A stretch of DNA of 64,000 bases, taken from Apostichopus japonicus. Its lineage: Eukaryota > Echinodermata > Holothuroidea > Aspidochirotida > Stichopodidae. The first letter of the stretch is position 1. Each line of letters starts with the position of its first letter. Shown piece by piece: positions 1-12,367 of this stretch. Location of the stretch: NCBI RefSeq assembly GCF_037975245.1, contig NC_092575.1:15110310-15174309 (forward strand). Direction: 5' to 3'. Position numbers and translations under genes: made by a program. The notes beneath the pieces were generated by a model. The model worked only from the letters and a program-made list of their open reading frames with translations, made no database searches and was not told where the DNA came from.

Positions 1-887
1 AGAAGAAGAAGAAGAAGAAGAGAAGAAGAAGAAGAAGAAGAAGAAGAAGAAGAAGAAGAAGAAGAAGAAGAAGAAGAAGAAGAAGAAGAAGAAGAGAAGA
101 AGAAGAAGAAGAGAAGAAGAAGAAGAAGAAGAAGAAGAAGAAGAAGAAGAAGAAGAAGAAGAAGAAGAAGAAGAAGAGAAGAAGAAGAAGAAGAAGAAGA
201 AGAAGAAGAAGAAGAAGAAGAAGAAGAAGAAGAAGAAGAAGAAGAAGAAGAAGAAGAAGAAGAAGAAGAAGAAGAAGAAGAAGAAGAAGAAGAAGAAGAA
301 GAAGAAGAAGAAAGAAGAAGAAGAAGAAGAAGAAGAAGAAGAAGAAGAAGAAGAAGAAGAAGAAGAAGAAGAAGAAGAAGAAGAAAGAAGAAGAAGAAGA
401 AGAAGAAGAAGAAGAAGAGAAGAAGAAGAAGAAAGAAGAAGAAGAAGAAGAAGGAAGAAGAAGAAGAAGAAGAAGAAGAAGAAGAAGAAGAAGAAGAAGA
501 AGAAGAAGAAGAAGAAGAAGAAGAAGAAGAAGAAAGAAGAAGAAGAAGAAGAAGAAGAAGAAGAAGAAGAAGAAGAAGAAGAAGAAGAAGAAGAAGAAGA
601 AGAAGAAGAAGAAAGAAGAAGAAGAAGAAGAAGAAGAAGAAGAAGAAGAAGAAGAAGAAGAAGAAGAAGAAGAAGAAGAAGAAGAAGAAGAAGAAGAAGA
701 GAAGAAGAGAAGAAGAAGAAGAAGAAGAAGAAGAAGAAGAAGAAGAAGAAGAAGAAGAAGAAGAAGAAGAAGAAGAAGAAGAGAAGAAGAAGAAGAAGAA
801 GAAGAAGAAGAAGAAGAAGAAGAAGAAGAAGAAGAAGAAGAAGAAGAAGAAGAAGAAGAAGAAGAAGAAGAAGAAGAAGAAGAAAAC
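1..887. repeat. (GAA)n / (AAG)n trinucleotide array
   Basis: Almost pure GAA repeat from the window edge to about 887, so the true array is longer. It is broken only by occasional single-base slips (GAGAAG, GAAAG, one GGAAG) that shift phase. One strand is entirely purine. Such tracts are known to form triplex (H-DNA) and to stall replication and transcription, as at the expanded human FXN intron. There is no start or stop structure to suggest coding. The array ends abruptly at ordinary AT-rich DNA (ccaaagagtgctag). Confidence 0.97.
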
Positions 888-2090
888 CAAAGAGTGCTAG
901 TAATATGCTAATAATTGCTACAGCTATTCCAATATTCAAGATATGCAACTTTAAAAGGTGCTTAAATTATGGAATGTACCTTTAAAATATCTTTTATACC
1001 CAAATGGACGGTGAAATCATTTCTTCAGTGCACTATCAATGTTAATCCATTGTTTCATAAATTGTAATTATTCAACGGAAACATGTTCCTTTAACTTCAT
1101 GTAAATAACATAGCAACCGTGGATAAAATTCAGCACCATTTATCCTTGACAAATTCTTAAAATATTATTGAAAAAAAGTCTCATTGAGCTATGTGTATAG
1201 CATCGGAGGAACCGACGTAGTAATCTGTTTATTAGATTATATCATAGTCTAGTCACTGTAACCCATGAACCTCGGTAATTCAAAGGGTCATTTCTCAAAA
1301 ATATAAAAATGTTAGACATATTTAGACATACAACCTGGAATGTTAGCAACGGATTGTAACGGTCTAACAACATATCTCCGCTCGTCAACCATTTTAAATT
1401 ATCTTGTTCTTTACAGTGTATAGGATAGTTATTGTAATATTAAATCCATTTACGTTTGCCCTATAGGGAGAGGTAGTGATGGGAGTAGGTTTTGGGCGTT
1501 GGGGTTGGGGGTGGGGGGTGGGGGGTTGGGGGGGCTTCCATCGCTGTACCGCTACTATATCACTTCATAAGTGACGAGTTTTTACAATGACACACCACGT
1601 AGAAACTCATATACTTTATATTCGCAAACACATACGCGCGCACACATTGACACGCGCATTATCGTCACAACTCTACCAGATATCCGTCCGAATCCGTTCT
1701 GCGAATTCCAACTATATAAGACCTTCAGCACACTGAAGACATTCAGCTGATCTACAGGTGAGGCACACATTCACTCTCCACCTCTCTCCACCTGTATACG
1801 AGGAGAGCGACAGTTGAGGGGAAAACATGATAAAGCTTCCATTACTCAGTTCCATATCTTCTTAATACATAGAACTTATCCCGACTAAGCTGTAGGCTTA
1901 TAGTGTTGGCTGATTAACCCTCTCCATTTTTATCGTGAGTATTCGTTCAGTTAAGTGTGTACACAGAGATACAAACATTTTGTTGTTTGCTGTTTCTACT
2001 CTCCTTCTGTCTTTGCAGGGTATGTTTCTCCGAGGTTTCTTAGAACACTTCTATTCACAATTATGCATGCTGTATTTATGTATATATATA
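888..2090. other. non-coding AT-rich stretch with a G-rich tract
   Basis: No coding segment recognised. It is unique-looking AT-rich DNA apart from a G-rich tract at 1482-1540. Short open frames here (about 60-70 codons) have no recognisable motif or codon bias. Confidence 0.6.
1482..1540 (+). repeat. G-rich tract with G-quadruplex potential
   Basis: Successive runs of 4-7 G separated by single T or TT (ggggttgggggtggggggtgg and onward). Four or more G-runs with 1-3 nt loops satisfy the usual quadruplex pattern. A simple-sequence origin is equally likely. Confidence 0.7.
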
Positions 2091-2376
2091 GATCCGGCTT
2101 TAAGAATCACAAATGATTTCGAGTTGATTAGCATCATGTTTGATCTCTAGAGTAAGGCAAAATATGTCACCAAAAACAGAAGTTCGATACAGGTGACAAA
2201 CGCCTACAGTGGAATTACGACCTTCCTTACCGGTTTGGAACCTCTGGACATACAATCAGCGTCCATAGCCTAGTGGTTAGGGTGTCCGCGTACAGAGCGG
2301 AAGGCCCGGGTTCGAATCCCGGTGGAGGCTGGAAGTTTGTTCACTGTTCTTGATTTTCCAACTCATTACGATTTTC

Positions 2377-2380
<4 letters not shown>
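2091..2380 (+). mobile_element. tRNA-related composite SINE, fullest copy
   Basis: At 2260-2330 there is a tRNA-like block: an A-box-like segment (tagcctagtggttagggtg) and a B box (GGTTCGAATCCC), without intact tRNA stems. It is preceded by about 170 bp (2091-2259) that recur, inverted, at 43322-43537, and followed by a 50-bp tail (cactgttcttgattttccaa and on to attttcattta) that recurs at 36.0, 43.6, 43.7 and 63.2 kb. The tail runs straight into (TA)n. The tRNA-like part is therefore internal to a repeat of about 290 bp, unlike a standard SINE where it is the 5' head. It may be a composite or dimeric element. Confidence 0.75.

Positions 2381-2463
<83 letters not shown>
2380..2463. repeat. 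(TA)n microsatellite at SINE tail
   Basis: About 40 perfect TA units beginning exactly at the tail of the tRNA-related repeat. Read in frame it gives a meaningless Tyr-Ile repeat. Confidence 0.95.
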
Positions 2464-2467
<4 letters not shown>

Positions 2468-4096
2468 GAACCTTCAAAATTCAAATTCAGAACAGAATAC
2501 TTTCGGCCAAGAGTTTTGCCATCAAAACGCCAACTTCTCCATTTGAAACAAATCGTTCTGTATAAAAACGAAAGGTTAAATTTGTGGAAGGTTTAAAGTG
2601 GGAAATGCTGGGCTTGAAAGCCTTTACCTCTTTTATTTTGTCTTTTCAGCGTAACTTTTATATATTTTTTAACCCCACCCCCCGCCCCCGCTCCTCTACG
2701 AGTCGTGTAACGTCAGCGGGAACGTATCTTCCCGTATTTTTTTCTTTCGAAAGCATCGGCGATTAGTAGGGGCGATATAGATTCTAAGACGCCATTGGAA
2801 ACCAACTTATGAAAGAATTGAACAAGAAAGTACAGCGCGGAGGAGGGGTGGGAGTGGAGGAAGCGGGGGGAGGGGTGGGGGAAGCGGGGGGTGGGGGACT
2901 ACGTAATGTATACAAAGAACGTAAAAGCACCATGTGAATGTCTTGTTAGTTTCATGAATATCCGTCAAGAAATACCAACAAAATATTACAAAAGTTGACA
3001 GTTTTAAGCTGATAAGTCAAGAATTAACAAGAGGGTATATTTCAAATGACGAAGGGGCACGAATGAAGACCAGCTAAGAGGCGTTTTTAATACCATTTAT
3101 TGAGTGAGAATTCGTACGAGAGACCAACACAAGTTATCCCTATCACCGTATCACGGTGTCACGGTGTCATGGATCTAAGAAACATCTCATTCCATTTGGG
3201 ATATATCACAGGTTTGAATGTTTCATTCTCAAACAGGATTGTAAGTCTTAATATGACATAATCGAGCTATGAATATGCATATTTTGAAGGGATTTCTTCA
3301 TTTATTATACAATGTCTTTTGTTTGGTAACAGAGTTTTCGAGAAAATAGTAACATATTCATCTCCAGGGCCCTATACGACTTTCAACGACCTCTGCCCAA
3401 AGGGTGGAATATTCTAGGAGTGACATGTGTTTTAGTTTAATCAAAATGCATTTTTATTTTCAGTATTATTTCCGTTAAATTTCGACAAAATGGCAAATAA
3501 CCCCGGAGAGTGGCTTTTCGGTCAACTTACTGTTAAAGCGTGAACATTTTTCATTAACTGTTTAATTTAAACAAAGTTGAAATCATTATTTGCAAAGTGT
3601 TTTTCTTTAATCTAAAGTTGAAAGTAAAATTTTATGTTACAAACATCCGCGGCTTTGTGGATTTTTCAAGTTTGATTGTAAACATTCACAGAATTGTTTG
3701 CTTTAAAGTCATTGTCATCGCCGAAGGTCTAAGACCTTTCTCAAAGACGGTTAATACAAGATGCAAACTTCATCAATTTATCTTAAGGAGATACAGACAG
3801 AGAAAGAGGTGGAGAGAGATAGAGAAATCTACGATGCTATTTGAAGCCTTATCTCCATGTCCTATAGTCCTAACTCTATAGATATGGTTGTTTGAATGTA
3901 AACAAGTGTTGATTCATACTTAGTAAAGATTCCTAAATCCTATTGGTCCATTCAGGTCAGCTGACCGTGGTTAATCCTGTGAGTAACGCACGGTAAAATT
4001 ACGGGGCATCACTTTAATAAATCTTTGGTTATATGTAACCAAAAATGTTTTGTTTTATGATTTTTACCCCACACAAATGGTAGTGTATGAATGAAC
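2464..4096. other. non-coding stretch with G/C-rich simple tracts
   Basis: No gene recognised. A C-rich tract lies near 2673-2692 and a G-rich tract (ggggaggggtgggggaag type) at 2840-2900. A partial copy of the right arm of the fold-back element at 4097-4264 (taatcctgtgagtaacgcac) lies at about 3973-3992. A 94-codon open frame at 3597-3881 has no family signature and is judged random. Confidence 0.55.
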
Positions 4097-4264
4097 GGGG
4101 TTAATCAACGGTCTAGCGTGCGTTATACTCACATGATTAATGCACTCCGGGTGGTAATGCTATCGCTGGATGCACTCGGGCTCCGCCCTCGTGCATCGCT
4201 TGCATTATCCCCCGATCGTGCACTAATCCTGTGAGTAACGCACGCTAGACCGTTGATTAACCCC
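4097..4264. mobile_element. fold-back MITE-like element, 168 bp
   Basis: The left arm (from ggggttaatcaacggtctag) and the right arm (ending ctagaccgttgattaacccc) are inverted repeats of about 48 bp differing at few positions. The centre is also imperfectly self-complementary (ggtaatgctatcgctggatg against cgtgcatcgcttgcattatc), so almost the whole element folds on itself. There is no open frame. It is a non-autonomous DNA-transposon-like element; no target duplication was resolved. Confidence 0.75.
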
Positions 4265-5510
<1,246 letters not shown>

Positions 5511-5655
5511 ATAATGTAGTCATGTTTTCTGCGCTAGCATTATTTTCTGTTTGCAATGTCTTAATTTTGAACTAGGCAGTATTAGTAGTAGTATAGCTGT
5601 TTCCGTCTAAGGTCACGAATTTATTGTTTCCTCACAAAGGTTCGTTTTTACAGTA

Positions 5656-5712
5656 AGGGGGTAGGTGGGCGGGAGAGGGCGGGGGGGGGGGGTGGGTGGA
5701 GGGGGTTAGGAG
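5656..5712 (+). repeat. G-rich tract
   Basis: Contains gggggggggggg and several GGG runs. Quadruplex-capable simple sequence; the exact run length is error-prone in most sequencing methods. Confidence 0.7.
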
Positions 5713-6036
5713 GACACTCGCTCTTCTCTGGATACCATATGTAGTTAATGACTATTTTCCATAAACATGTTCCTACCCCTATCCTATTTGTTGTCATTTC
5801 GTCTGGTTTATACATATATGACGTCAACGGTAATCCTACCGGCATAGACATAAACACAGTTCGAAATGAGAGTGTAAACACATAAATTTTGATTAAATGT
5901 AGTTTCACTCATTCTCAAAGATAAAAAAAACCAAAATGCAAACACCGCCAGCAGTGAAAGTTTATCGAAATTTATGTTGAAAGTGACTTTCAAGTTATTG
6001 CTTCAAAGATGATCACTATAAGCGTGATTATGTTGA

Positions 6037-6436
6037 GGGCGCTGTGGTCAAGTGGCTAGGCAGTGGATTTGTGATCTAAGGATTACAGGTTCGAGCCCTG
6101 GCCAGATTATTGCGTTATTGCGTTGTGTCCTTGGGCAAGGCACTTTATCTCCATTGCCTCTCTTCACTCAGGTGTATAAATGGGAACTTGCGAGGTAACT
6201 TGTAAACAAAGTTGCGTGCGCCGGTTTGTGGCTGCACCCTATACGGGAAGTCCTCCGGGGACACGTGATATATGTGATGCGCTGAAGTACCCCTGGAGAG
6301 ATTGATTGAATTGTGCACACTTTGGTGTGTAGGTGTGACAAGTTACCAATGACTAGGGCTAAGTTGTACACGCTATGGTACACTCTTTGGGGTGTGAATA
6401 GCGTTCTAAATGCTGGTTAATAACAATAATAATAAT
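6037..6436 (+). mobile_element. CORE-SINE with MIR-like central domain
   Basis: The head at 6037-6108 is tRNA-related: A-box-like gtggtcaagtggctaggcag and B box GGTTCGAGCCC. It is followed at about 6123-6185 by a block (gtccttgggcaaggcacttt ... cattgcctct ... gtgtataaatggg) that closely matches the conserved core of MIR and other CORE-SINEs (ccttgggcaagtcactta ... ctgtaaaatggg, from family knowledge). A family-specific 3' part follows, ending in an (AAT)n tail at 6419-6436. This is a complete-looking element of about 400 bp, head-core-tail. Terminal duplications were not clear. Confidence 0.8.
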
Positions 6437-8338
6437 TTACGCCATCTTGAAATACTGAAAATTAACGACGACATTTGCCTGTTATTTCATTGTTAACATT
6501 TGGTTGCCAATTTCAGCATACGCGTATTATGTAAATCTCATGCAAAGATTGAATTATTCTTACAGGGAAGGAAAACGAAACCCAATTACCAAATATAGAT
6601 TTTTTTTAAGTTTAGTGTTGCAAACAAGTATAAACTTTGCAAAAGTATAGTGAAATAAACAGATAGAAAATTAGAAAAGTTCTTCCGTTTTTGAAGGAAA
6701 ACAAATTAATCTCAGTGAAAAATATAATATAATTATATATTATATTAATAACCAATATTAATAACCAATATTTCCAGCAAAAAGTTCCCCGTGATATTGC
6801 TTTCTCTTTGGAATGATCGGAAGGTAAAACGTTGTGCGTGAAATATACCAAGACAGATGTACGTGTGTATACATACATGCTATATATAGAATCCCTGAAA
6901 CCTGCCAGTGTGCATCAATTCCGTTCTTGGTGTTTTCTAAAGTGAGCAATTCACTTTTTGAGAGTGCAATAAAGTGCTAAAGTTAAATAGGCAAATAATC
7001 GTAAAATATAGTAATAAAGAGTAAATTCGAGCAAACTTAGTTAGTTTCAATATCGAACGAAGATAATGCATATTGTGGTTTTCACAAATGACCAAAACTG
7101 TGTGTGAGTGGGATTGAGGTAGGTGAACGGACGGGGGTTCCCCTGTCTCATGTGCTCATGTATCACTGGACACTGAGCGCTCTTAATATTCGTGGTATTG
7201 TTGTAGATATTGGTATTAATTCAAACAGAACAGTGTATTGTAAAGTTTTAAGCGATACGGTTTTATCGTTTTAAGTCAACTTCAAGTAGTCCTTTTGGTG
7301 ATTGTCCCCCTCTATTGACTCCATGCCTCGGGGAGGAGGGGGGGGGGGCTGTAAACCCCCTGCATGGTCCAATCTCGTTAGGCCTGGCTATATGCCAGAC
7401 GTATAACATTAATTTAACTATAGAATTTTGTGACAGGTATCAATATGACGTCGGAAGAACGTTTGAAGATAAACTATATCGAATTATGTAAAGACTGCAG
7501 ATTGGTATCCATATTAAAGTACATTTTTACACACTTCTGATATAGGAACATATATAGTATACGGTATGTGGGAATTTCTTTACTAGGAATGTACCGGTAA
7601 AAAAAAAAACATATTTATGGCAAAATTGAAATAACACTTAATGTTAATAAGTTAATCTACTTTGTTTTAAAATCTACATCTTGCTGCCGAAAGACACTGT
7701 ACTTCAATTAAAGTAACAGCCATATACAAATAAAAAATCCGCTGTTTTCTTTTAGTTTAATTTGACTCGGGAAAACAACTTTAAGTTTAGGCTCATACTT
7801 TTCCTTCTCAGAAATATAGATACACTTATAAAAAAAAAGGTCCCCTATAAGCCTATAAATACATTATATTTAGTTAACTTGTTGTAGGATAAGCAAGTTA
7901 ATATGTAAAAGTGTAATCCCAATGACGTAATCTTGTCGGAAGATATATTGCATGGCTGCACGTAGTGTCTAATCCTATTAGTAGCAAATATAGTTTAAAA
8001 AAAAAAGTAACATATTTAGGTCAAGCTCGAAGGAAAGAGTTGAATTTTAATCGGCTTTGAATGTTCGTCATAAATGTCAATTCATTTAGCTGGTATAGCT
8101 TAGGGGGACAGTATTAACCCACATTTGGAAATCATGAAATCAAATAACTTACTATCAAGTTTAGACAAATATATGTTAAGATGATTAATACCCTATCGAA
8201 ATTTCAATATACTTATAGGTTAATTTAAACGAGTAGAAATTATTGTAAAAACAAGAATAAAAAAAGAAGCAAACTTAAAAGTGTTTACAGATATAACTCT
8301 TTAGAGGAAAGAGTAAGAGTAACACCCTCTTTTATTTA
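6437..8338. other. non-coding stretch
   Basis: No gene recognised. It includes an AT-rich inverted patch near 6720-6770 (ataaccaatatt repeated twice) and a G-run at 7331-7349. Open frames of 60-90 codons lack any motif. Confidence 0.5.
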
Positions 8339-8411
8339 GATGACGTCATCGAGAAGGGCAGCGGACCTCGGCTATCACCTCGGTCCGCTCAGCCTCCTCG
8401 ATGACGTCATC
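8339..8411. other. imperfect palindrome with a CRE octamer at each end
   Basis: The arms gatgacgtcatcgagaaggg and cctcctcgatgacgtcatc are inverted, and the inner parts agcggacc and ggtccgct continue the match, so about 33 bp on each side pair with a short centre. Each arm begins with the palindromic octamer TGACGTCA (8341-8348, 8402-8409), the CREB/ATF site. It may be a tiny fold-back element or a regulatory site pair; there is no evidence of function. Confidence 0.7.
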
Positions 8412-9530
8412 ATCGGTCTCAAATCAAATTTAAGACCGGGTACCCTCGTTTTTATCCCCATTCATAAATGACCCTCACAAATGTTAGAAAACGGCATTTT
8501 TTCGCAAATTTTTGCTGATCTGTATTTAATTCTCCTAATGCCTCCCTTGATCTTTTTCCAGAATGACGTAATAGTAACCTCATTGTAAAACAGCATTTTC
8601 TTCCGACGAACATTAAGAGTGAAAAAATACGAATGAAGCAGTGTCGTTTGGTCTTAAATTTTTGTACTTTAATCCATTCAAACACTAAAAAATGGAGGCA
8701 AATGCAAATTAAATAAGTACAGATGAACAAATTTCTAAAGATAACATTGTAAAACGTTTTTTTTGACCTACCAGGTCAAATTGCGCAATAAACAGATGCT
8801 GAGTTGTGTGTGTTCTGGAAAGTCCGTAAACGCTACAACACAGTTAGGATAGCAACGTTGCTTGTTGCTAACAATCTTTTGAGTAGAACTCGTCTATCCC
8901 TGGTCGGTAGATGAACCGTTCAAATAAACGTTTACTGGGCCTGAGAATGAGCAGTTTTTGAAGAGGTTCCGAGCTCCATTGTTCGACAGGTGTTCTTGTA
9001 GTAACCGCAGTGTTATTGCGAGTCTGAAAGATCGTTAGGCCTAGTCCCTGGTCAGTAATGTCGTTACTGCTAGTAGTAGTAGTGCTAACGTTATTGTTAG
9101 GCTTAGCAACAAGGTTTCTACTGTTACTAGTGTCAACATTGGACGCTTTACGCTTCGGTTCTTCGTTGAAGCACCTCGATAGGATGCTGACATTGACTCT
9201 AGCCCAAAATTAAGCTCAAAATTTATCCCTAAGTCATTCATGTTACTCGAAGAATCTAGCTGGATGATTTAAGAAGTACGTACAGTGTGTATTGAGACTC
9301 TGTGTGTCTGAAAACATATACAGTACAACTGCTGTAACTGATTGAAAGTAGGCTATATATACTGTACAGTGTTCTTTGCAATTTGGAAAATTTCTTTGCC
9401 CATAAACATATTTGCATTTACTCATGGCATGTCTTCATTTCTTTTAATTATGACGTCATGATTGCCACGGCAACAAACCAGTGTTTGTCTAACAATTCGA
9501 TCCTAAAGCAATTCTCCTCTCTATACACTC
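8412..9530. other. non-coding stretch, nothing recognised
   Basis: Unique AT-rich DNA. Short open frames on the minus strand (8452-8730, 9041-9241) show no recognisable family. Confidence 0.5.
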
Positions 9531-9561
9531 GACCAGTCTCGAATCGCATTCGAGACTGGTC
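9531..9561. other. perfect 14-bp hairpin
   Basis: gaccagtctcgaat-cgc-attcgagactggtc: 14-bp perfect arms with a 3-nt loop. There is no T-tract after it that would mark a Pol III end. It may be a protein-binding palindrome or the remnant of a fold-back element. Confidence 0.85.
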
Positions 9562-12163
9562 CAGTATACAGAAAGTTTGTTTAGGCATTTATGAATGTTT
9601 GTTACAAATAATGTACCGTTTTTAATAAACTAGTGGGTGGTGGCTCAAAATCATTGAGAATGAAATGACAAGATTTACATTTCTTCAGGAGAGAGATAAC
9701 ATATTCGTAGAATTATTTCCTTCAAAGTACTTTCGAAAGAAAGTGAATTGTTACATACTTTTGAAAACAAACCTAAAAACTTGAGCGTGCAAACTATTGA
9801 TACACATTTTGGTGATCATGGTGATAGATGTAAGAGTGCAGAAATTTTGAGGATACATGTAACCTGATGTAGCTGTTTTCAAGAGATCATGAGAAATTTT
9901 ACTAGACATTATATGTAAAACTCGTTTGTAGAGAGCTCATTAGATGTTCAATTAATCATTTGACAAAGCGTAAATAAAATTGTTTTCAGGCAGAAGACAA
10001 CAAAAATGGACAAAGGAAAAACATGGAACTTGATGACATGAAATGCATTAAGTCCCTCTGTTTCATTTTAGAAAGGACATTTTCCCGACATTCTTTTGGG
10101 TCAGTTTGAATTTGATTCCGAAGGTTCCTCCCACCCCCTCCCTCCCCCACCCTCTCCCCTCCCTCCCCCATACTCTCTATCTCCCTCCCTTCACATACGT
10201 TCTTCTGGGGGCTGTCCTGTCATCAAAAGCTGCACCTAAGAATAACAAAGATTGACCTTTTCGTTGCTATGTGTAGATGAACGAAACGGCGTCCCACACG
10301 TTTCAACACTACTGAAAGCACATCGGATCATAGAAAGTTGCGTAACATGCGCACATCACTTACCAGACCATACTAAGAGATATATATATAAGTTAAGTAT
10401 AGAAAGCTGCTACAGAACCATTCATTATAGCTGATGTATCGGGAACATCTTAACTCAGGTAAATAAATGGAAGGGGAGGTGAGGGAAGGTAAGGGGAGGG
10501 GAGGGTGAGTCGAGGAGGGGTAGGGTGGGGAAAGGTGGTGTGGTTAAAAAATTTTAGTTATGAGCAGAATACGTCGTGATTCAGTGTCAAATTTGGGAAT
10601 CTGTGGAGTGCAATATGAAAACATACATAAAGTCGTCTTCGTATAATTACGTTTATTGGAAATTCAACATTTCATTTGTCTGAGAAAGCACCCTTTACTA
10701 AAGTATGTGTTTATGTTTGTATAAAGGCAATAGCTTAACTTCCAAAATAATTAACAAAACATTGCATAAAAGCAAGAAGAGACAAAATACACAAAAACTT
10801 TTGCTGAAAGGTGTGCCTCAAAACTTGACATTCCCATGATACTACAGAAATTAATGATTTGGTTCAACATAATAATCTCCTGCGGTGATTTTTTTTTATA
10901 AAGGGTGACGTTGTACAATCATCATACATGTATTCTCTTTGGGGATTAGTGTAGTAAGTTACTCTCTTTGTTTAGAATTCTGTTTCAATCTATTGGAGTT
11001 TGATGAATGTTTCATTGCAAAGGTGTTAGGATAAGTAAATATCAATTTTCAATGAAATTATTTCAATTATGTAAAAACAGTACATTTTAACCACAAAACA
11101 TGCCAGAGGATTACCAGGGCACCCGTGCATGGAATATTGAAATCTATTTCTTTGTTCTTTAGTGTTTAATTCAAAATGTTAAATTCTAATTTCTCTTCAA
11201 TTCTTGATGATAATAATTACATACTGTATTATAGGGGTGTTTGAGACCGTGAGGCACTGTGAGGGAATAATGAGGATATATGAAATATATCCTAGGTAGC
11301 GTTAACCTTACTGAGGAAATTAATATTTCAAACATGTTACAATGAGTGATTTTTTTTCTTCATCCTACGTATAGTTGATTACAACGACGAAGGTGCAGAC
11401 TAATTTACATAATCAGGATACACGATTCCAAGACATGGTTTGTTATTGGTTAAAGCAGTTATCAGTCAAAGTTAAGGCCACCTTTCCGTTCCCCAAATAT
11501 ACGTTCTCAGCATGTAGTCTTTGTCATTATAATAATAGCGTACTAAAGAATCAAACAACCATAATTAACGATGTAATTGTTTTGCCAACATTTGTTACAC
11601 CATTCGCAGCGATTGAGCGAATGAAACAAACTTACCATGGACAAATTTTCTTGTCCTGTCTCGTTTTGCATTTCTTGTTCGAAACCTTACTCAAGCGCAT
11701 GCGCAAAGTAGATGGCTTGAACAAGATAATATGCTGGGCTATGTATTCCCCACAATCACAATGGCAGGCTACCACCGTTTCGTAATGTCTGTCGCAAACT
11801 TTCAGGTCTCGTTAACTATTGTCGTTAACTAGACTCATTAACTATTTCAGGTCTCTCTCCCCCCCCTCCCCCTCTTCTCTCGAGATAGATCGAAAAACGT
11901 GTCCGTAACAGAGAGAGTCGTTAAAAGGACACATTTAATCAACACCTTGGAGTCATTTCTTACTTTGCTGGCAGTTGAATCAATGACTGTATACTGTACC
12001 CGCCGAAAAATGTTCACTCCGAAGTTTACTTGTAGATTTATTCTTTCTTTTACATATAGACTTCTAAATGATCTTTGGTTATTTTAATACAGTTATTTAC
12101 AGGTATTTACAGTTATTTAAATACTTTAATAATAATAAATAATTTAAAATAATAATTTAAATA
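9562..12163. other. non-coding stretch with C- and G-rich tracts
   Basis: No gene recognised. A C-rich tract lies at 10128-10170 and a G-rich tract at 10470-10535. The 136-codon open frame at 11375-11785 is the longest non-repetitive frame in the window but shows no domain, hydrophobic segment or coherent composition, and I judge it random. Confidence 0.5.
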
Positions 12164-12367
12164 CCAGTTGGGACAATGTTTTCTATACTGTAGTGTCATG
12201 TCCTGCTTCAGAGCACTCGTATTGTCAGTACGAGCAGTATATATGAATATCATGTTTCTATCATGTCAAGGTAAGGAACTGTTTGTACTGTCAATACCAC
12301 TGCTTTGAAGCATGATATTGGAGCACAGTTTAGAGAGGTATTAGCATTAAGAAATTGCCCCAACTGG
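12164..12367. mobile_element. MITE-like inverted-repeat element, 204 bp
   Basis: Terminal inverted repeats ccagttgggacaat and attgccccaactgg (one mismatch). Internal arms continue the symmetry: gcttcagagcactcgtattg on the left against caataccactgctttgaagc on the right. There is no coding capacity. Non-autonomous fold-back transposon-like element. Confidence 0.65.

Noticed and set aside
2260-2330. Possible functional tRNA gene
   Set aside because: A- and B-box-like sequences are present, but cloverleaf stems do not pair and the block is part of a multi-copy repeat.
9531-9561. Intrinsic transcription terminator
   Set aside because: No following T-tract, and the genome is eukaryotic, so the bacterial model does not apply.
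11375-11785. 136-codon plus-strand open frame
   Set aside because: Longest non-repetitive frame, but no domain, motif, splice context or codon coherence; of the length expected by chance in 64 kb read in six frames.
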